Origin: Deltaproteobacteria bacterium
GTDB taxonomy: Bacteria; Bdellovibrionota; JACOXK01
Length of the DNA stretch: 60,120 nucleotides
Assembly (NCBI GenBank): GCA_016186995.1
Contig: JACPKQ010000001.1
Location: 1 to 60,120 of the forward strand
Direction: 5' to 3'
Part shown: positions 51,620 through 60,095 of the stretch, one piece after another
Layout of the letters: each line of letters begins with the position of its first letter
Numbering within the stretch: position 1 is the first letter of the stretch
Translations under genes and position numbers: made by a program
Notes under the pieces: generated by a model
What the model was told of the DNA's origin: nothing
Database searches by the model: none
Seen by the model: only the letters and a program-made list of their open reading frames with translations

Positions 51620-53090
51620 AAGGTACTTCCTTTTTGTATTTTTCGATAAGATTTATAAATTCTTCTTCAAGGGGAGAGGTAGAAAAATATTTTTTAAATA
51701 GTTTGGAGCATCTTGTATGTATGTCCTTAGAATATCTTGAATGAGGATAATATTTCAAAAATTCCATATAAACATAAGCTGTGAGTTCATGTTTTTTACA
51801 GGATTGGTAGAAGTTTGCTAATTTAAGATAGGTAGAACTTTCTAAAGGTGTGTTGTAAGAAAGGGTTGCAATTTTTCTTTCATAAACAAGAGCAAGCTTT
51901 CTGATGCCATAAGTTTCTTCAATAGTGTGAACCATACTTCTTAAAAAAGAGGGAAGAGGGGAGAATTGTCCCAGTTTTAGGCTTAAATGGAGAACCATAA
52001 GCTGTGTCACTGGGTGAAAGGGGTTGATATTTAAAGCTTTATTGAAATGTTCTAAGGCAAGACGAGTACAATGTGCATGAAAAAACTTAAGTCCTCCTTG
52101 GAAAGCTTCTTTTTCAGCATGCGAAATAAATTCTATATTTTTAAGCTTAAGAGGCGCATCAATAAATAAACGTGTAATAAGAATTCCCCCTAGAAATCCA
52201 CCTAAATGGGCTTGAAATCCGATATTAGAAATGGGAAAGGAACTCAAACTTTCAATAATGCCTGCCATTTGAGAGAGCCCCCAAAAAATAACAAGCGTGA
52301 CTGTTGAAACATAAAAACTTCCAAACCATGCCGGAAAAATAAAATAAAAAAGTTTTACCTTATTTCTAAAATTACTGACAAGATAAGCACCTAAAAGAGC
52401 AGAAACAGCACCACTAGCTCCTAAAAGTGGTGTTTCTTTAAAAGGAGTTGTGAGTGAGTGAAAGAGAATTGATAAAAATCCACCTAAAAAGAAAAGAAGA
52501 AGAAAGTTTGCACTTCCATAACGCTCTTCAATAAACCTTCCTAAAAACCAAAGAAAGAAAAGGTTGATAAAAAGATGAAAAATATGCCCGTGGAGAAAGA
52601 GAGAAGTGAAAATACCACTCATACGGGGAAAAGAAGGTACAAAACCATAATTCCATAAAAATAATTTCTTTTTTTTATTTTTAAGATCTTGATGGTTTTG
52701 CTTCCACTGCGTGTAATCTGATGCAGATGAAAAAGCAGGTTTTCTTTGAAGTGTTTCTTGAAAAGCAATATCTTTTTGAGAAAGTAACCAAAGAACAGAG
52801 TCTTCAAACTCAAAGCTAAGAGGTAGTGTTGTTTCTTCCCACTCAAGAGTTTTTTTGATGGCGTAAAAATCAACATTTTTTCCTGTTTCTTTTAAATACT
52901 TACGATAAAATTGAGCCTCAAGATAAAATTGCTTTTCATATTCTTGATGAAGTGCTGATAAAGTTCTTTCATCCTGTATGACCTTAGGAAGAGTTTGAAT
53001 CGAGATCATGCTTATGATAAAAATAAGTATCCACACAAAGGGTGTTTTTTTGACGATTTTATTTTGGTGTTCGATGGGGAATAGAATCAT
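51600..53090 (-). CDS. Rhomboid-family intramembrane serine protease with C-terminal TPR-like region
   Basis: A 496-residue membrane protein. The rhomboid core (about 155-320) has catalytic Ser226 in LLGASGAVSALLGAY and His295 in FQAHLGGFLGG, plus HLFINLFFLWFLGRFIEERYG. An extra helix lies at 17-35, followed by a 110-residue soluble insertion. Residues 325-490 are helical with TPR-like spacing, including GLKFFHAHCTRLALEHFNKAL and YLKLANFYQSCKKHELTAYVY. Rhomboid plus TPR is known from other bacteria. Cleaves membrane proteins within the bilayer; substrate unknown. Cotranscribed with the RDD gene. Confidence 0.9.
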   Translation of the reverse strand: MILFPIEHQNKIVKKTPFVWILIFIISMISIQTLPKVIQDERTLSALHQEYEKQFYLEAQFYRKYLKETGKNVDFYAIKKTLEWEETTLPLSFEFEDSVLWLLSQKDIAFQETLQRKPAFSSASDYTQWKQNHQDLKNKKKKLFLWNYGFVPSFPRMSGIFTSLFLHGHIFHLFINLFFLWFLGRFIEERYGSANFLLLFFLGGFLSILFHSLTTPFKETPLLGASGAVSALLGAYLVSNFRNKVKLFYFIFPAWFGSFYVSTVTLVIFWGLSQMAGIIESLSSFPISNIGFQAHLGGFLGGILITRLFIDAPLKLKNIEFISHAEKEAFQGGLKFFHAHCTRLALEHFNKALNINPFHPVTQLMVLHLSLKLGQFSPLPSFLRSMVHTIEETYGIRKLALVYERKIATLSYNTPLESSTYLKLANFYQSCKKHELTAYVYMEFLKYYPHSRYSKDIHTRCSKLFKKYFSTSPLEEEFINLIEKYKKEVPYEKEAA

Positions 53091-53146
53091 AGTAATACCT
53101 ATATCGGAACATTAAATAAAATTATTAAGCTATTGAATCTAGGTGA

Positions 53147-54535
53147 CTATTTCGGAAAAAGCATAGAGGATGGGTCCAGGGCTTTTTGAAGCTCTTTTTC
53201 CGAAAGAACTTTTTCTTCCAAACAGATTTCTCGAATTGTTTTTCCTGTTTTATAAGCTTTTTTAGAAAGCTCTGCTGCTTTATCGTAACCAATAAGTGGA
53301 ACAAGGGCAGTACACAGAGCTAAACTTTTTTCAATTGTGTTTTCACAGTTTTTGACGTTTGCTTCAATACCTCGAACACATTTTTCTTCAAAAATAGTAA
53401 CTCCATTTGTAAGGAGTTTAATAGAGTTTAAAAGATTACAAATGATCAAAGGCATCATGACATTGAGTTCAAAATTTCCTGCTTGAACACCGATTGTAAT
53501 AGCAGCATCATTTCCAATAACTTGGGCACAGACTTGTAAAAGAGATTCTGCAATGACCGGGTTGATCTTACCTGGCATAATGGATGAACCAGGTTGTGTT
53601 GCGGCAATTTCAATTTCAGAAAATCCACATCGTGGACCACTTGAAAGCCAGCGAATATCATTAGCAATTTTAGTAAGGCTTGCAGCTAAGGTTTTTAAAG
53701 CCCCACTGACTTCAAGCATGGAGTCTTTGTGGCTTTGAGCTTCAAAATGGTTTTCTGCTTCTTTAAATTTTATTTTAGTTATTTTTGAAATCTCTTGGAT
53801 AGCACGTTTTGCAAATTGTGGATGCGTATTAATACCTGTTCCCACAGCTGTACCACCCAAGGCAAGTTCAGAGAGAAGAGGGTAGGTAGCCTCAATTCTT
53901 TTAATATTATTTCCTACAGCTCCTGCGTATCCGCTAAACTCTTGGCCTAGCGTAATAGGCGTGGCATCCTGAAGGTGCGTGCGACCAATTTTAATAATCT
54001 TTTTATAAGCAATTGCTTTACTTAAAAGAGTTTTCTCTAATGCCTTAAGTGCAGGAATAAGTTTTGTTTTAAGTGTTACATAAGTAGCAATATGCATTGC
54101 TGTGGGTACAGCATCGTTACTCGATTGCCCCATGTTGACGTGATCATTAGGGTGAATAGGGTGCTTTGACCCAACTTTTCCGCCCAACTTTAAGTTTGCA
54201 ATATTTGCAATCACTTCATTAGCATTCATATTAGAGGATGTGCCGGAGCCTGTTTGAAAAACATCGATGGCAAAATGATTGTCGTACTTACCTTGAACTA
54301 CTTGAAGTGAAGCATCAACAATGGCTTGTGCGTTCTTAGCATCTAATTTTTTAAGTTGTTTATTGGAAAGGGCGGATGCAGCTTTAATAATTCCTAAGGC
54401 GTGAATAAAATCTAAAGGCATTTTCCAGCCACTTACAGGAAAGTTGAGCACGGCACGCTGTGTTGAAGCACCATAGAGCATGGAGTTATCAACGTGCATA
54501 CTTCCCATCGAATCTTTTTCAATCCTAGTGCCCAT
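53147..54535 (-). CDS. fumC: Fumarate hydratase class II
   Basis: A 462-residue class II fumarase, iron-free. RIEKDSMGSMHVDNSMLYGASTQRA (in parts) is the N terminus; GSGTSSNMNANEVI, the His motif NDHVNMGQSSNDAVPTAMHI (in part), and the signature GSSIMPGKINP (about 315-326) with the catalytic Ser are all present. Converts fumarate and malate in the TCA cycle. Monocistronic. A palindromic element lies upstream. Aspartase is the main alternative and is less likely given GSSIMPGKINPV and the fumarase-like length and N terminus. Confidence 0.95.
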   Translation of the reverse strand: MGTRIEKDSMGSMHVDNSMLYGASTQRAVLNFPVSGWKMPLDFIHALGIIKAASALSNKQLKKLDAKNAQAIVDASLQVVQGKYDNHFAIDVFQTGSGTSSNMNANEVIANIANLKLGGKVGSKHPIHPNDHVNMGQSSNDAVPTAMHIATYVTLKTKLIPALKALEKTLLSKAIAYKKIIKIGRTHLQDATPITLGQEFSGYAGAVGNNIKRIEATYPLLSELALGGTAVGTGINTHPQFAKRAIQEISKITKIKFKEAENHFEAQSHKDSMLEVSGALKTLAASLTKIANDIRWLSSGPRCGFSEIEIAATQPGSSIMPGKINPVIAESLLQVCAQVIGNDAAITIGVQAGNFELNVMMPLIICNLLNSIKLLTNGVTIFEEKCVRGIEANVKNCENTIEKSLALCTALVPLIGYDKAAELSKKAYKTGKTIREICLEEKVLSEKELQKALDPSSMLFPK

Positions 54536-54603
54536 AACACCTGAATCTTAACGCCTTGTTTTAAAAATGAAAAGCTATAAATTTTAATAGGTGTTGCGAT
54601 TTT

Positions 54604-54763
54604 ACATAAAGTTACCTGGCATATTTCTCAGGCACAGCGGTTGTTTTTCCCTGCGAGAAAAACACCGCACGCCTCTCGGCCTCGCTCTTTTTTACTTCGT
54701 AAAAAATCCATGCCCGCTTAGGCCTCCGAGACGGCCTTCAAAACATGCCAGGTAACTTTATGT
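54604..54763. repeat. 160-bp multi-hairpin element with 19-bp terminal inverted repeats (MITE-like)
   Basis: Left end ACATAAAGTTACCTGGCAT (54604-54622) is an exact reverse complement of the right end at 54745-54763. Inside, three more inverted pairs fold: GCGGTTGTTTTTC with GAGAAAAACACCGC (about 54637-54680, one bulge), TTTTTTAC-TTC-GTAAAAAA (54688-54706), and TCTCGG (54674-54679) with CCGAGA (54726-54731). No open reading frame is inside. The rest of the fumC upstream interval (54536-54827) shows nothing else recognised. A related end begins at 60096. Confidence 0.8.
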
Positions 54764-54827
54764 CTACCAACTTAACTCAATTTCATATTTATGAAAAAAA
54801 CATGTGCTGCAATCGCAACTTCCTTTT

Positions 54828-55367
54828 TTAGATTTTATGACGATAGTCATAAACAATTCTTATTTTGGGTGAGTTGTAAATATAGCCTGGGTTGATACCT
54901 GGCTTTCCTTGAGGAATGTGTCGATTTCCAAAATATTTTTTCCAGTGCTCCCAAGCATCTTTAAAATTCATGGGTTTTAAGGTAAAAAAATCTTGATCCT
55001 CATTGGCTAATCTAAAGGCATAATAAATGAGAGAAGCACAATAAAGTTTTTCTGAAGTTTCTTCATAATAATGATTGTAAGGGCGTCCTAAAAACCCTAA
55101 AGCTCTATAGCTCGCTTCATGAGCAATAGGGTTATATTTTTCGAGAACACGCCCTACAGCTATTCTTTTTTGACAGTTTTGAAGCCATTCCTCTATGGAA
55201 GTCAGTTTAACTAAACCCCAGGCTTCAATAATAAACATTTTTTGATCCTTAAAATGAGCAATGCCCACATGAGTGTATGGTGATTGTGTCGATGTCTGAA
55301 TAGCATTGCCTTCATCACAATCCATATTGGAAAAGATAATGTCACCAGGCTTATAGTCTTGAAACAT
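54828..55367 (-). CDS. Permuted NlpC/P60 (YiiX/YaeF-like) cysteine peptidase-family protein
   Basis: A 179-residue protein of the circularly permuted papain-like (DUF830/YiiX) group. KPGDIIFSN starts the fold; His33 in YTHVGIAHF and Cys110 in KLYCASLIYYAF are the likely catalytic pair, with Glu48 in FIIEAWG. RPYNHYYE lies just before the Cys, as is usual. No signal peptide is seen, so it is cytoplasmic or exported by another route. Members are lipid-linked hydrolases or acyltransferases, or peptidases; substrate unknown. Flanked on both sides by repeat elements. Confidence 0.8.
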   Translation of the reverse strand: MFQDYKPGDIIFSNMDCDEGNAIQTSTQSPYTHVGIAHFKDQKMFIIEAWGLVKLTSIEEWLQNCQKRIAVGRVLEKYNPIAHEASYRALGFLGRPYNHYYEETSEKLYCASLIYYAFRLANEDQDFFTLKPMNFKDAWEHWKKYFGNRHIPQGKPGINPGYIYNSPKIRIVYDYRHKI

Positions 55368-55500
55368 GAAAGATTCATATCATAAATTATAATATTATGA
55401 AGTAGACCCTCATGTTGGGTACTATCCAGTTATTGACATAATATATATTCTCAGACGTTTTATGTGCCACCCAAAGACCTCACCTATTCCATTAAAGCAA

Positions 55501-55576
55501 TGTCATTCTGAGGAGTGACAAAATCACGACGAAGAATATACTTCGTGATTATACCCTTCGTTACACTCAGGGTGAC
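55501..55576. repeat. Dispersed palindrome cluster
   Basis: Begins with TGTCATTCTGAGGAGTGACA. AATCACGACGAAG pairs with CTTCGTGATT (about 55522-55550, three-base bulge). A 24-base unit ending TCAGGGTGAC (55553-55576) matches those at 20219-20242 and 60048-60071; a shorter TTAGGGTGACAGAATTCGAG copy follows at 55588. Confidence 0.7.
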
Positions 55577-55641
55577 AGGGAAAGCACTTAGGGTGACAGA
55601 ATTCGAGCCCATGAGAGAGTTTAAATTCGTGTTCATATGAA

Positions 55642-55712
55642 GATGGCCTGGAGGTTTTGAAGGGGAGGATCCACACTGGGCGGAGGGGCCCCTGAGGAAC
55701 CTCCAGGCCATC
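55642..55712. repeat. Long hairpin with perfect 15-bp arms
   Basis: GATGGCCTGGAGGTT (55642-55656) pairs exactly with AACCTCCAGGCCATC (55698-55712). The 41-base loop is G-rich and contains GGGGCCCC (55686-55693). GC content is far above the surroundings. Not seen elsewhere in the window. Confidence 0.7.
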
Positions 55713-55770
55713 AAGAACTTAACTATCGAAAAAATACCACCCCTCTCAGAACAAAAGTTGTAGAAGAAGA

Positions 55771-55800
55771 ATACTAGATTCCAGCTTTCGCTGGAATGAC
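55771..55800. repeat. Dispersed palindrome with TTTC loop
   Basis: ATTCCAGC-TTTC-GCTGGAAT (55778-55797) followed by GAC. Same plan as 12069-12093. Confidence 0.7.
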
Positions 55801-55822
55801 AGAAAAGCTATCAAGAACCTCA

Positions 55823-57331
55823 TTATGCTGATAAATGGGAAAGAAATTGAATAGTTTCCGGTAATATTTCAAGTAAATCTGAAGCTATAAATCCTGCAAC
55901 ACCTTTTTTTTCTTTAAGATGATCGCCGGAAAGTCCATGAAGATAAACACCCAGTTGTGCTGCTTCCAGTGGATTCAATCCTTGGCCTAAGAATCCTGAA
56001 ATGATACCTGTAAGCACATCACCCATACCTGCAGTAGCCATTCCTGGATTGCCTGTAGGATTAATAAATATTTCTCCTCGTGGAGATGCTATGACTGTTC
56101 CGCTTCCCTTAAGGACAAGAATAACATTCCATTTACGAGCGTACTCAAAGGCACATTCAGCCCTATTTTTTTGAATCTCTTCTGTTTTATAATGTGTGAG
56201 ACGTGCAAACTCTCCTGGATGTGGGGTCAAAATGGGCTCGTGATCCCTACTTTTCAAAAGTTTTTCCAAATCTGCATCTTTTTGTATTTCTGATAAACAA
56301 TTCAGTCCGTCTGCATCTATCACCAGATGATCTTTATAATTTTTTAAAATAAATTTAAGTATTTTCTTTGACTTATGAGAAATACCTAAACCAGGGCCTA
56401 AAGCCAAAATCTTCTTTTTTAAAAAAAGTTTTTTAAGTTGCCATGGCCAGAAAAATCCCAATTTTTGATGCATCACTTCAAGAGATTGGGTTCTTAATTT
56501 TGAAAGGCTTGCAATAGTAGTAAGTCCTGCCCCTACTTTTAATGCGCCTAAGGCTGTCATTTGAATAGCCCCTTCCATTCCATAAGCCCCCCCAACACAA
56601 AGAATATGTCCAAAACTTCCTTTGTATGCATCCACTCTACGTTTTGGAATCAGTTGAGTGATGATTTCTTGAGTGAGAAGTTTTTTAGAAGCGTTAAGCA
56701 GAGGCTTTGGAATACCTATATCAATAACATGGAGTTTACCTACATAGGAAGCTGCTTGGGTAAGCACAAGCCCTACTTTTGCCCCTGCCAGGCACACTGT
56801 CATTTTAGCTTTGATAGCTACACCATGAGGTTCCCCTGAATTTCCTTGCAGCCCGCTTGGGATATCAATGGCTACAACCTCTTTTTGAAGCGCATTGATA
56901 TAGTTAATAATTTGTTTGTATGGATCTCTTACTTCATCTTTGAGTCCGGTTCCTAAAAGTCCGTCCACAATCACATCGCACTCTTTGAGAAGCTCAAGAT
57001 GCGAGTGATCATAGATTTTTATTTTTGTTTGATCTATTTTTTTAAAATGCTCAAGAACCTCCCCTTTTAAATTATCTATTTGAGGTATAAGAATAATAAG
57101 AATTTTCTGAAAGCCTTTTTGAAGTAAATATCGAGCAACGACTAAACCATCTCCACCGTTATTTCCACGCCCACAAAGTATGCCTACAGAAAGATTTTTA
57201 GGGTAGTGGGAGGCAATGAGAGTAGACACCCCCTTCCCTGCTTGATCCATCAAAGAAAATGGGGATACCCCGTGCTTTTCAATTGCCTCATCATCCATGT
57301 GCTGCATTTCTTCTATGGTATAGAGGTTCAT
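55823..57331 (-). CDS. nnr: Bifunctional NAD(P)HX epimerase / ADP-dependent NAD(P)HX dehydratase
   Basis: A 502-residue two-domain repair enzyme. The N-terminal YjeF_N domain (about 1-215) epimerises hydrated NADH and NADPH: LCGRGNNGGDGLVVARYL and VDGLLGTGLKDEVRDPY are its signatures. The C-terminal kinase-like domain (about 225-495) dehydrates NAD(P)HX with ADP: ILTPHPGEFARLTHY and NPGMATAGMGDVLTGIISGF are diagnostic. Overlaps acpS by four bases. Last gene of the glmM-pdxJ-acpS-nnr operon. Confidence 0.95.
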   Translation of the reverse strand: MNLYTIEEMQHMDDEAIEKHGVSPFSLMDQAGKGVSTLIASHYPKNLSVGILCGRGNNGGDGLVVARYLLQKGFQKILIILIPQIDNLKGEVLEHFKKIDQTKIKIYDHSHLELLKECDVIVDGLLGTGLKDEVRDPYKQIINYINALQKEVVAIDIPSGLQGNSGEPHGVAIKAKMTVCLAGAKVGLVLTQAASYVGKLHVIDIGIPKPLLNASKKLLTQEIITQLIPKRRVDAYKGSFGHILCVGGAYGMEGAIQMTALGALKVGAGLTTIASLSKLRTQSLEVMHQKLGFFWPWQLKKLFLKKKILALGPGLGISHKSKKILKFILKNYKDHLVIDADGLNCLSEIQKDADLEKLLKSRDHEPILTPHPGEFARLTHYKTEEIQKNRAECAFEYARKWNVILVLKGSGTVIASPRGEIFINPTGNPGMATAGMGDVLTGIISGFLGQGLNPLEAAQLGVYLHGLSGDHLKEKKGVAGFIASDLLEILPETIQFLSHLSA

Positions 57332-57711
57332 TTTTCTAAAATAGCAAATGAAATACAGGTTTCCTTTTCATAAGAAAGCGATAAGTGATATTTTCTGACT
57401 TTAAGTTTATCACAAAGTTCTTTCATCTTACCATAAGATAATATTTCAGGGCGACCTTGCTTGTTTCTCTGAACTTCTAAATCGGTAAACCACATACCTT
57501 CAGTAAAACCCGTACCACAGGCTTTTGAAAAAGCTTCTTTTGCAGTAAAGGTAGAGGCAAGTCTACGTACTTTTTGAAAATGATTTTTCGGAAGTTTTTT
57601 TATTTCTTGAGCTCTACAAATTTTTTTCTCAAAACGGCCTGGATATTTTTCAAGTAGTATTTCAATTCTTTTAAGTGAGACAATATCAATACCAATACCT
57701 AGAATAGACAT
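57328..57711 (-). CDS. acpS: Holo-[acyl-carrier-protein] synthase
   Basis: A 127-residue AcpS, which moves phosphopantetheine from CoA to the ACP serine. ILGIGIDIVSLKRIE provides the Mg2+-binding Asp9, and STFTAKEAFSKACGTG holds the second metal ligand Glu near residue 59. The length is normal. Two bases separate it from pdxJ and it shares four with nnr. Confidence 0.95.
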   Translation of the reverse strand: MSILGIGIDIVSLKRIEILLEKYPGRFEKKICRAQEIKKLPKNHFQKVRRLASTFTAKEAFSKACGTGFTEGMWFTDLEVQRNKQGRPEILSYGKMKELCDKLKVRKYHLSLSYEKETCISFAILEK

Positions 57712-57713
57712 AC

Positions 57714-58448
57714 TTAGCCTTTTTCAGCTTCTCGAATAAGATTTCTCATATCAGTGACAGCTTTTTGTATCCCTGTAAAAAGAGAACGTGCAATAATACT
57801 ATGCCCAATATTATATTCATGAATCATTATTTTATTTTGTTTTAAGTAAGAAACAAGTATCTGTACATTTGAATAATCAATACCATGTCCGGCATTGCAA
57901 ATAAGCCCCAAACTTTCTGCAAACTGAGCTGCTTTAACAAGACGATCTAATTCTTGGTTTTTGTGTGCTGCTTCACAATAAATGCCCGTGTGAAGTTCGA
58001 TCATGGTGGCGCCCGCCTCTTTAGCCAATCCTATCTGCTCGCAATCTGGATCAATAAAAAGGCTTACTAAAATATTTTTTGATTGAAGCTTGTGAAGAGC
58101 TTCTTTTATTTCTTGAAATCGACCTTTAACATCGAGTCCCCCCTCTGTTGTTAGCTCTTCTCTTTTTTCAGGCACAAAACAGGCTGTATTTGGCTTGAGG
58201 TCACTTGCTATTTTTAGCATTTCTTCTGTCACAGCCATTTCAAGGGTGAGCTTTGTTGTAACAAATTTACGAAGTAAAAAAACATCATCGTCTTGGATGT
58301 GCCTTCTATCTTCACGAAGATGGCACACAATGGAATGAGCCCCCCCTAACTCAGCAAGCCTGGCAGCAGAAGCTGGATCTGGATAGAATGTTCCTCGAGC
58401 CTGTCTTATAGTTGCAATATGATCAATATTGACTCCAAGATATGACAT
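57714..58448 (-). CDS. pdxJ: Pyridoxine 5'-phosphate synthase
   Basis: A 244-residue TIM-barrel enzyme condensing 1-deoxyxylulose 5-phosphate with 3-amino-2-oxopropyl phosphate to make pyridoxine phosphate. GVNIDHIATIRQARG is the N-terminal signature, CHLREDRRHIQDDD the phosphate and catalytic region, and AGHGIDYSNV with EYNIGHSIIARSLF the C-terminal phosphate site. Directly abuts glmM. Conserved operon position. Confidence 0.96.
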   Translation of the reverse strand: MSYLGVNIDHIATIRQARGTFYPDPASAARLAELGGAHSIVCHLREDRRHIQDDDVFLLRKFVTTKLTLEMAVTEEMLKIASDLKPNTACFVPEKREELTTEGGLDVKGRFQEIKEALHKLQSKNILVSLFIDPDCEQIGLAKEAGATMIELHTGIYCEAAHKNQELDRLVKAAQFAESLGLICNAGHGIDYSNVQILVSYLKQNKIMIHEYNIGHSIIARSLFTGIQKAVTDMRNLIREAEKG

Positions 58449-59798
58449 TTAAACCCCACTATTTTTTTGAATGATATGAGTAAGATCTTCTACCACATTC
58501 TCTACTATTTGAGAATCTTCTCCCTCTGCCATAACTCGAGCAAGGTTTTCAGTGCCCGAGTATCGAACAACAAGTCTCCCCCACTTTCCTAATTTTTCCT
58601 CTGCTTTTTCATAAACTTCTTTAAAATGTGGAATTTCAGAAAAAGGACGTTTTTCTTTAACTGAAAAGCTCCTCAAAATTTGAGGAAATTTTTTGATAAA
58701 AGAAACAAGTTCTGAAAGGGTTTTATTTTCTTCTTTCAGCATTTTACAAACTTGAAGTGCTGAAAGAATACCATCCCCCGTGGGAATCAAATCCTTGTAA
58801 ATAAGATGCCCTGAAGGTTCTCCTCCTAAATTATAATCTTCTTTCAGCATCTCTTCTAAAATATAACGATCTCCAACATCTGTTCTTACAATGTGGATAC
58901 CGTAGGGTTCTAGTGATTTATCAATGCCGTAATTGCACATACTTGTTGAAACAAGTGTATCTTTTTTGAGAAGATTTTTATTTTTAAGATAAACTGCCCA
59001 TGCAGCTAAGATATCCGCCCCATCGACGATATTTCCTTTTTCATCAACAAGAATAAGCCTGTCTCCATCACCATCAAACGCACAACCAAGCGTTGCATTT
59101 TCTTCAAGAACTTTTTTTGAAAGATTTTCTGGATAAAGCGCGCCTGAATTTTCATTAATATTGTGACCGTCAGGCTCTATATTAATAGCAACAACTTCTG
59201 CCCCCACATTTCTAAATACCTGAGGAGCAATGGAGTAAGTAGCTCCGTGAGCACAATCAAGAACAATTTTAAAATCTGAAAGATGATAGGGTTTGATACT
59301 TCCTCTCAAAAATTCTAAATAGATTTTTTTAATACCATCATCCGTAGGAAAAGTTTCTGTAACTCTTAATCCTTTTTTTGGTAAGTGTGAGGCTTCAATG
59401 AGTTCTTCTATTTGAATCTCGGCATCATCGTTAATTTTTTTACCTTGAGGTCCAAATATTTTAAGTCCGTTATCTTGATATGGATTATGAGATGCAGAAA
59501 TAACAATAGCTGCATCAAAATCTTGGATATAAGTTATAAGACACATGGAAGGTGTTGGAAGTATCCCTGCATGGTGTGGATGAGCCCCTCCTGCTAGAAG
59601 TCCTTGATGAAGGGCTAATTCTAATTCTTTTCCAGATTCACGCGTGTCTCTGGCTAAAGCTATTTTTATGTTTTGACCTTGGGTTTCATGAATAAAGTAG
59701 GTAGCCACACTATAGCCTACTTTATAGGCGATTTCAGTGGTCATTGGGAACGTGCCGAATTCTCCACGTATCCCATCTGTCCCAAAGTATTTCTTCAT
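58449..59798 (-). CDS. glmM: Phosphoglucosamine mutase
   Basis: A 449-residue mutase converting glucosamine-6-phosphate to glucosamine-1-phosphate for peptidoglycan and LPS. It starts MKKYFGTDGIRGEFG. The phosphoserine is Ser103 in ISASHNPYQDNGLKIFG; the metal site is FDGDGDRLILVD; the sugar-binding GGEPSGHLI and the phosphate loop RYSGTENLARVM are in place. First gene of the operon in this window; the usual upstream partners (folP, cdaA) are absent, and a repeat-rich interval lies upstream. Confidence 0.97.
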   Translation of the reverse strand: MKKYFGTDGIRGEFGTFPMTTEIAYKVGYSVATYFIHETQGQNIKIALARDTRESGKELELALHQGLLAGGAHPHHAGILPTPSMCLITYIQDFDAAIVISASHNPYQDNGLKIFGPQGKKINDDAEIQIEELIEASHLPKKGLRVTETFPTDDGIKKIYLEFLRGSIKPYHLSDFKIVLDCAHGATYSIAPQVFRNVGAEVVAINIEPDGHNINENSGALYPENLSKKVLEENATLGCAFDGDGDRLILVDEKGNIVDGADILAAWAVYLKNKNLLKKDTLVSTSMCNYGIDKSLEPYGIHIVRTDVGDRYILEEMLKEDYNLGGEPSGHLIYKDLIPTGDGILSALQVCKMLKEENKTLSELVSFIKKFPQILRSFSVKEKRPFSEIPHFKEVYEKAEEKLGKWGRLVVRYSGTENLARVMAEGEDSQIVENVVEDLTHIIQKNSGV

Positions 59799-59891
59799 AG
59801 TCCTTCAGTCATAATGGCTTCCTGAACCTTTGTCATCAACACTATTAAAAAGATTTTGTTCAAAAAGCACTCATGTCATTCTTAGGTTCTT

Positions 59892-59988
59892 AAAAATGGT
59901 TACTATCTTCCGCTTCATGGCTCGCTCTTTATTCGGCAAGGCCTCATAGAGCTCCGCTTTATTTCCGCTCCAGACAGTAACCATTTTT
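59892..59988. repeat. 97-bp element with 13-bp terminal inverted repeats
   Basis: AAAAATGGTTACT (59892-59904) pairs exactly with AGTAACCATTTTT (59976-59988). The interior shares the word CTCGCTCTTT with the larger element at 54604-54763 and the general pattern of C/T-rich blocks, so it may be a distant family member. Confidence 0.7.
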
Positions 59989-59999
59989 TGACATAGACT

Positions 60000-60090
60000 C
60001 GAATTTTTTGTCATCTTGAGCATAGCGAAAGATATAATTCGTATTATACCCTTCACTGCGTTCAGGGTGACAGGAGTGCATTCAGGGTGA
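60000..60090. repeat. Dispersed palindrome cluster
   Basis: TTGTCATCTTGAGCATAGCG begins the cluster (60008), followed by a 24-base unit ending TCAGGGTGAC (60048-60071) and a second TTCAGGGTGACAC copy (60081). The arrangement is the same as at 55501-55600. Confidence 0.65.
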
Positions 60091-60095
60091 CACGG

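Larger units (their letters stand above)
55368..55822. other. Non-coding interval packed with palindromic repeats
   Basis: 455 bp between the NlpC/P60-like gene and the nnr gene. It holds three separate inverted-repeat units, given below (55501-55576, 55642-55712, 55771-55800). A short open frame (55484-55714, minus) is simply repeat DNA and is not annotated as a gene. The part at 55368-55500 is AT-rich and shows TTGACA at 55434 but no matched -10 box. Confidence 0.6.

Noticed and set aside
55484-55714. Short minus-strand open frame of 76 codons
   Set aside because: Its whole length is palindromic repeat DNA (hairpin arms and GTCA-type units), it has no ribosome site and no domain; not a gene.
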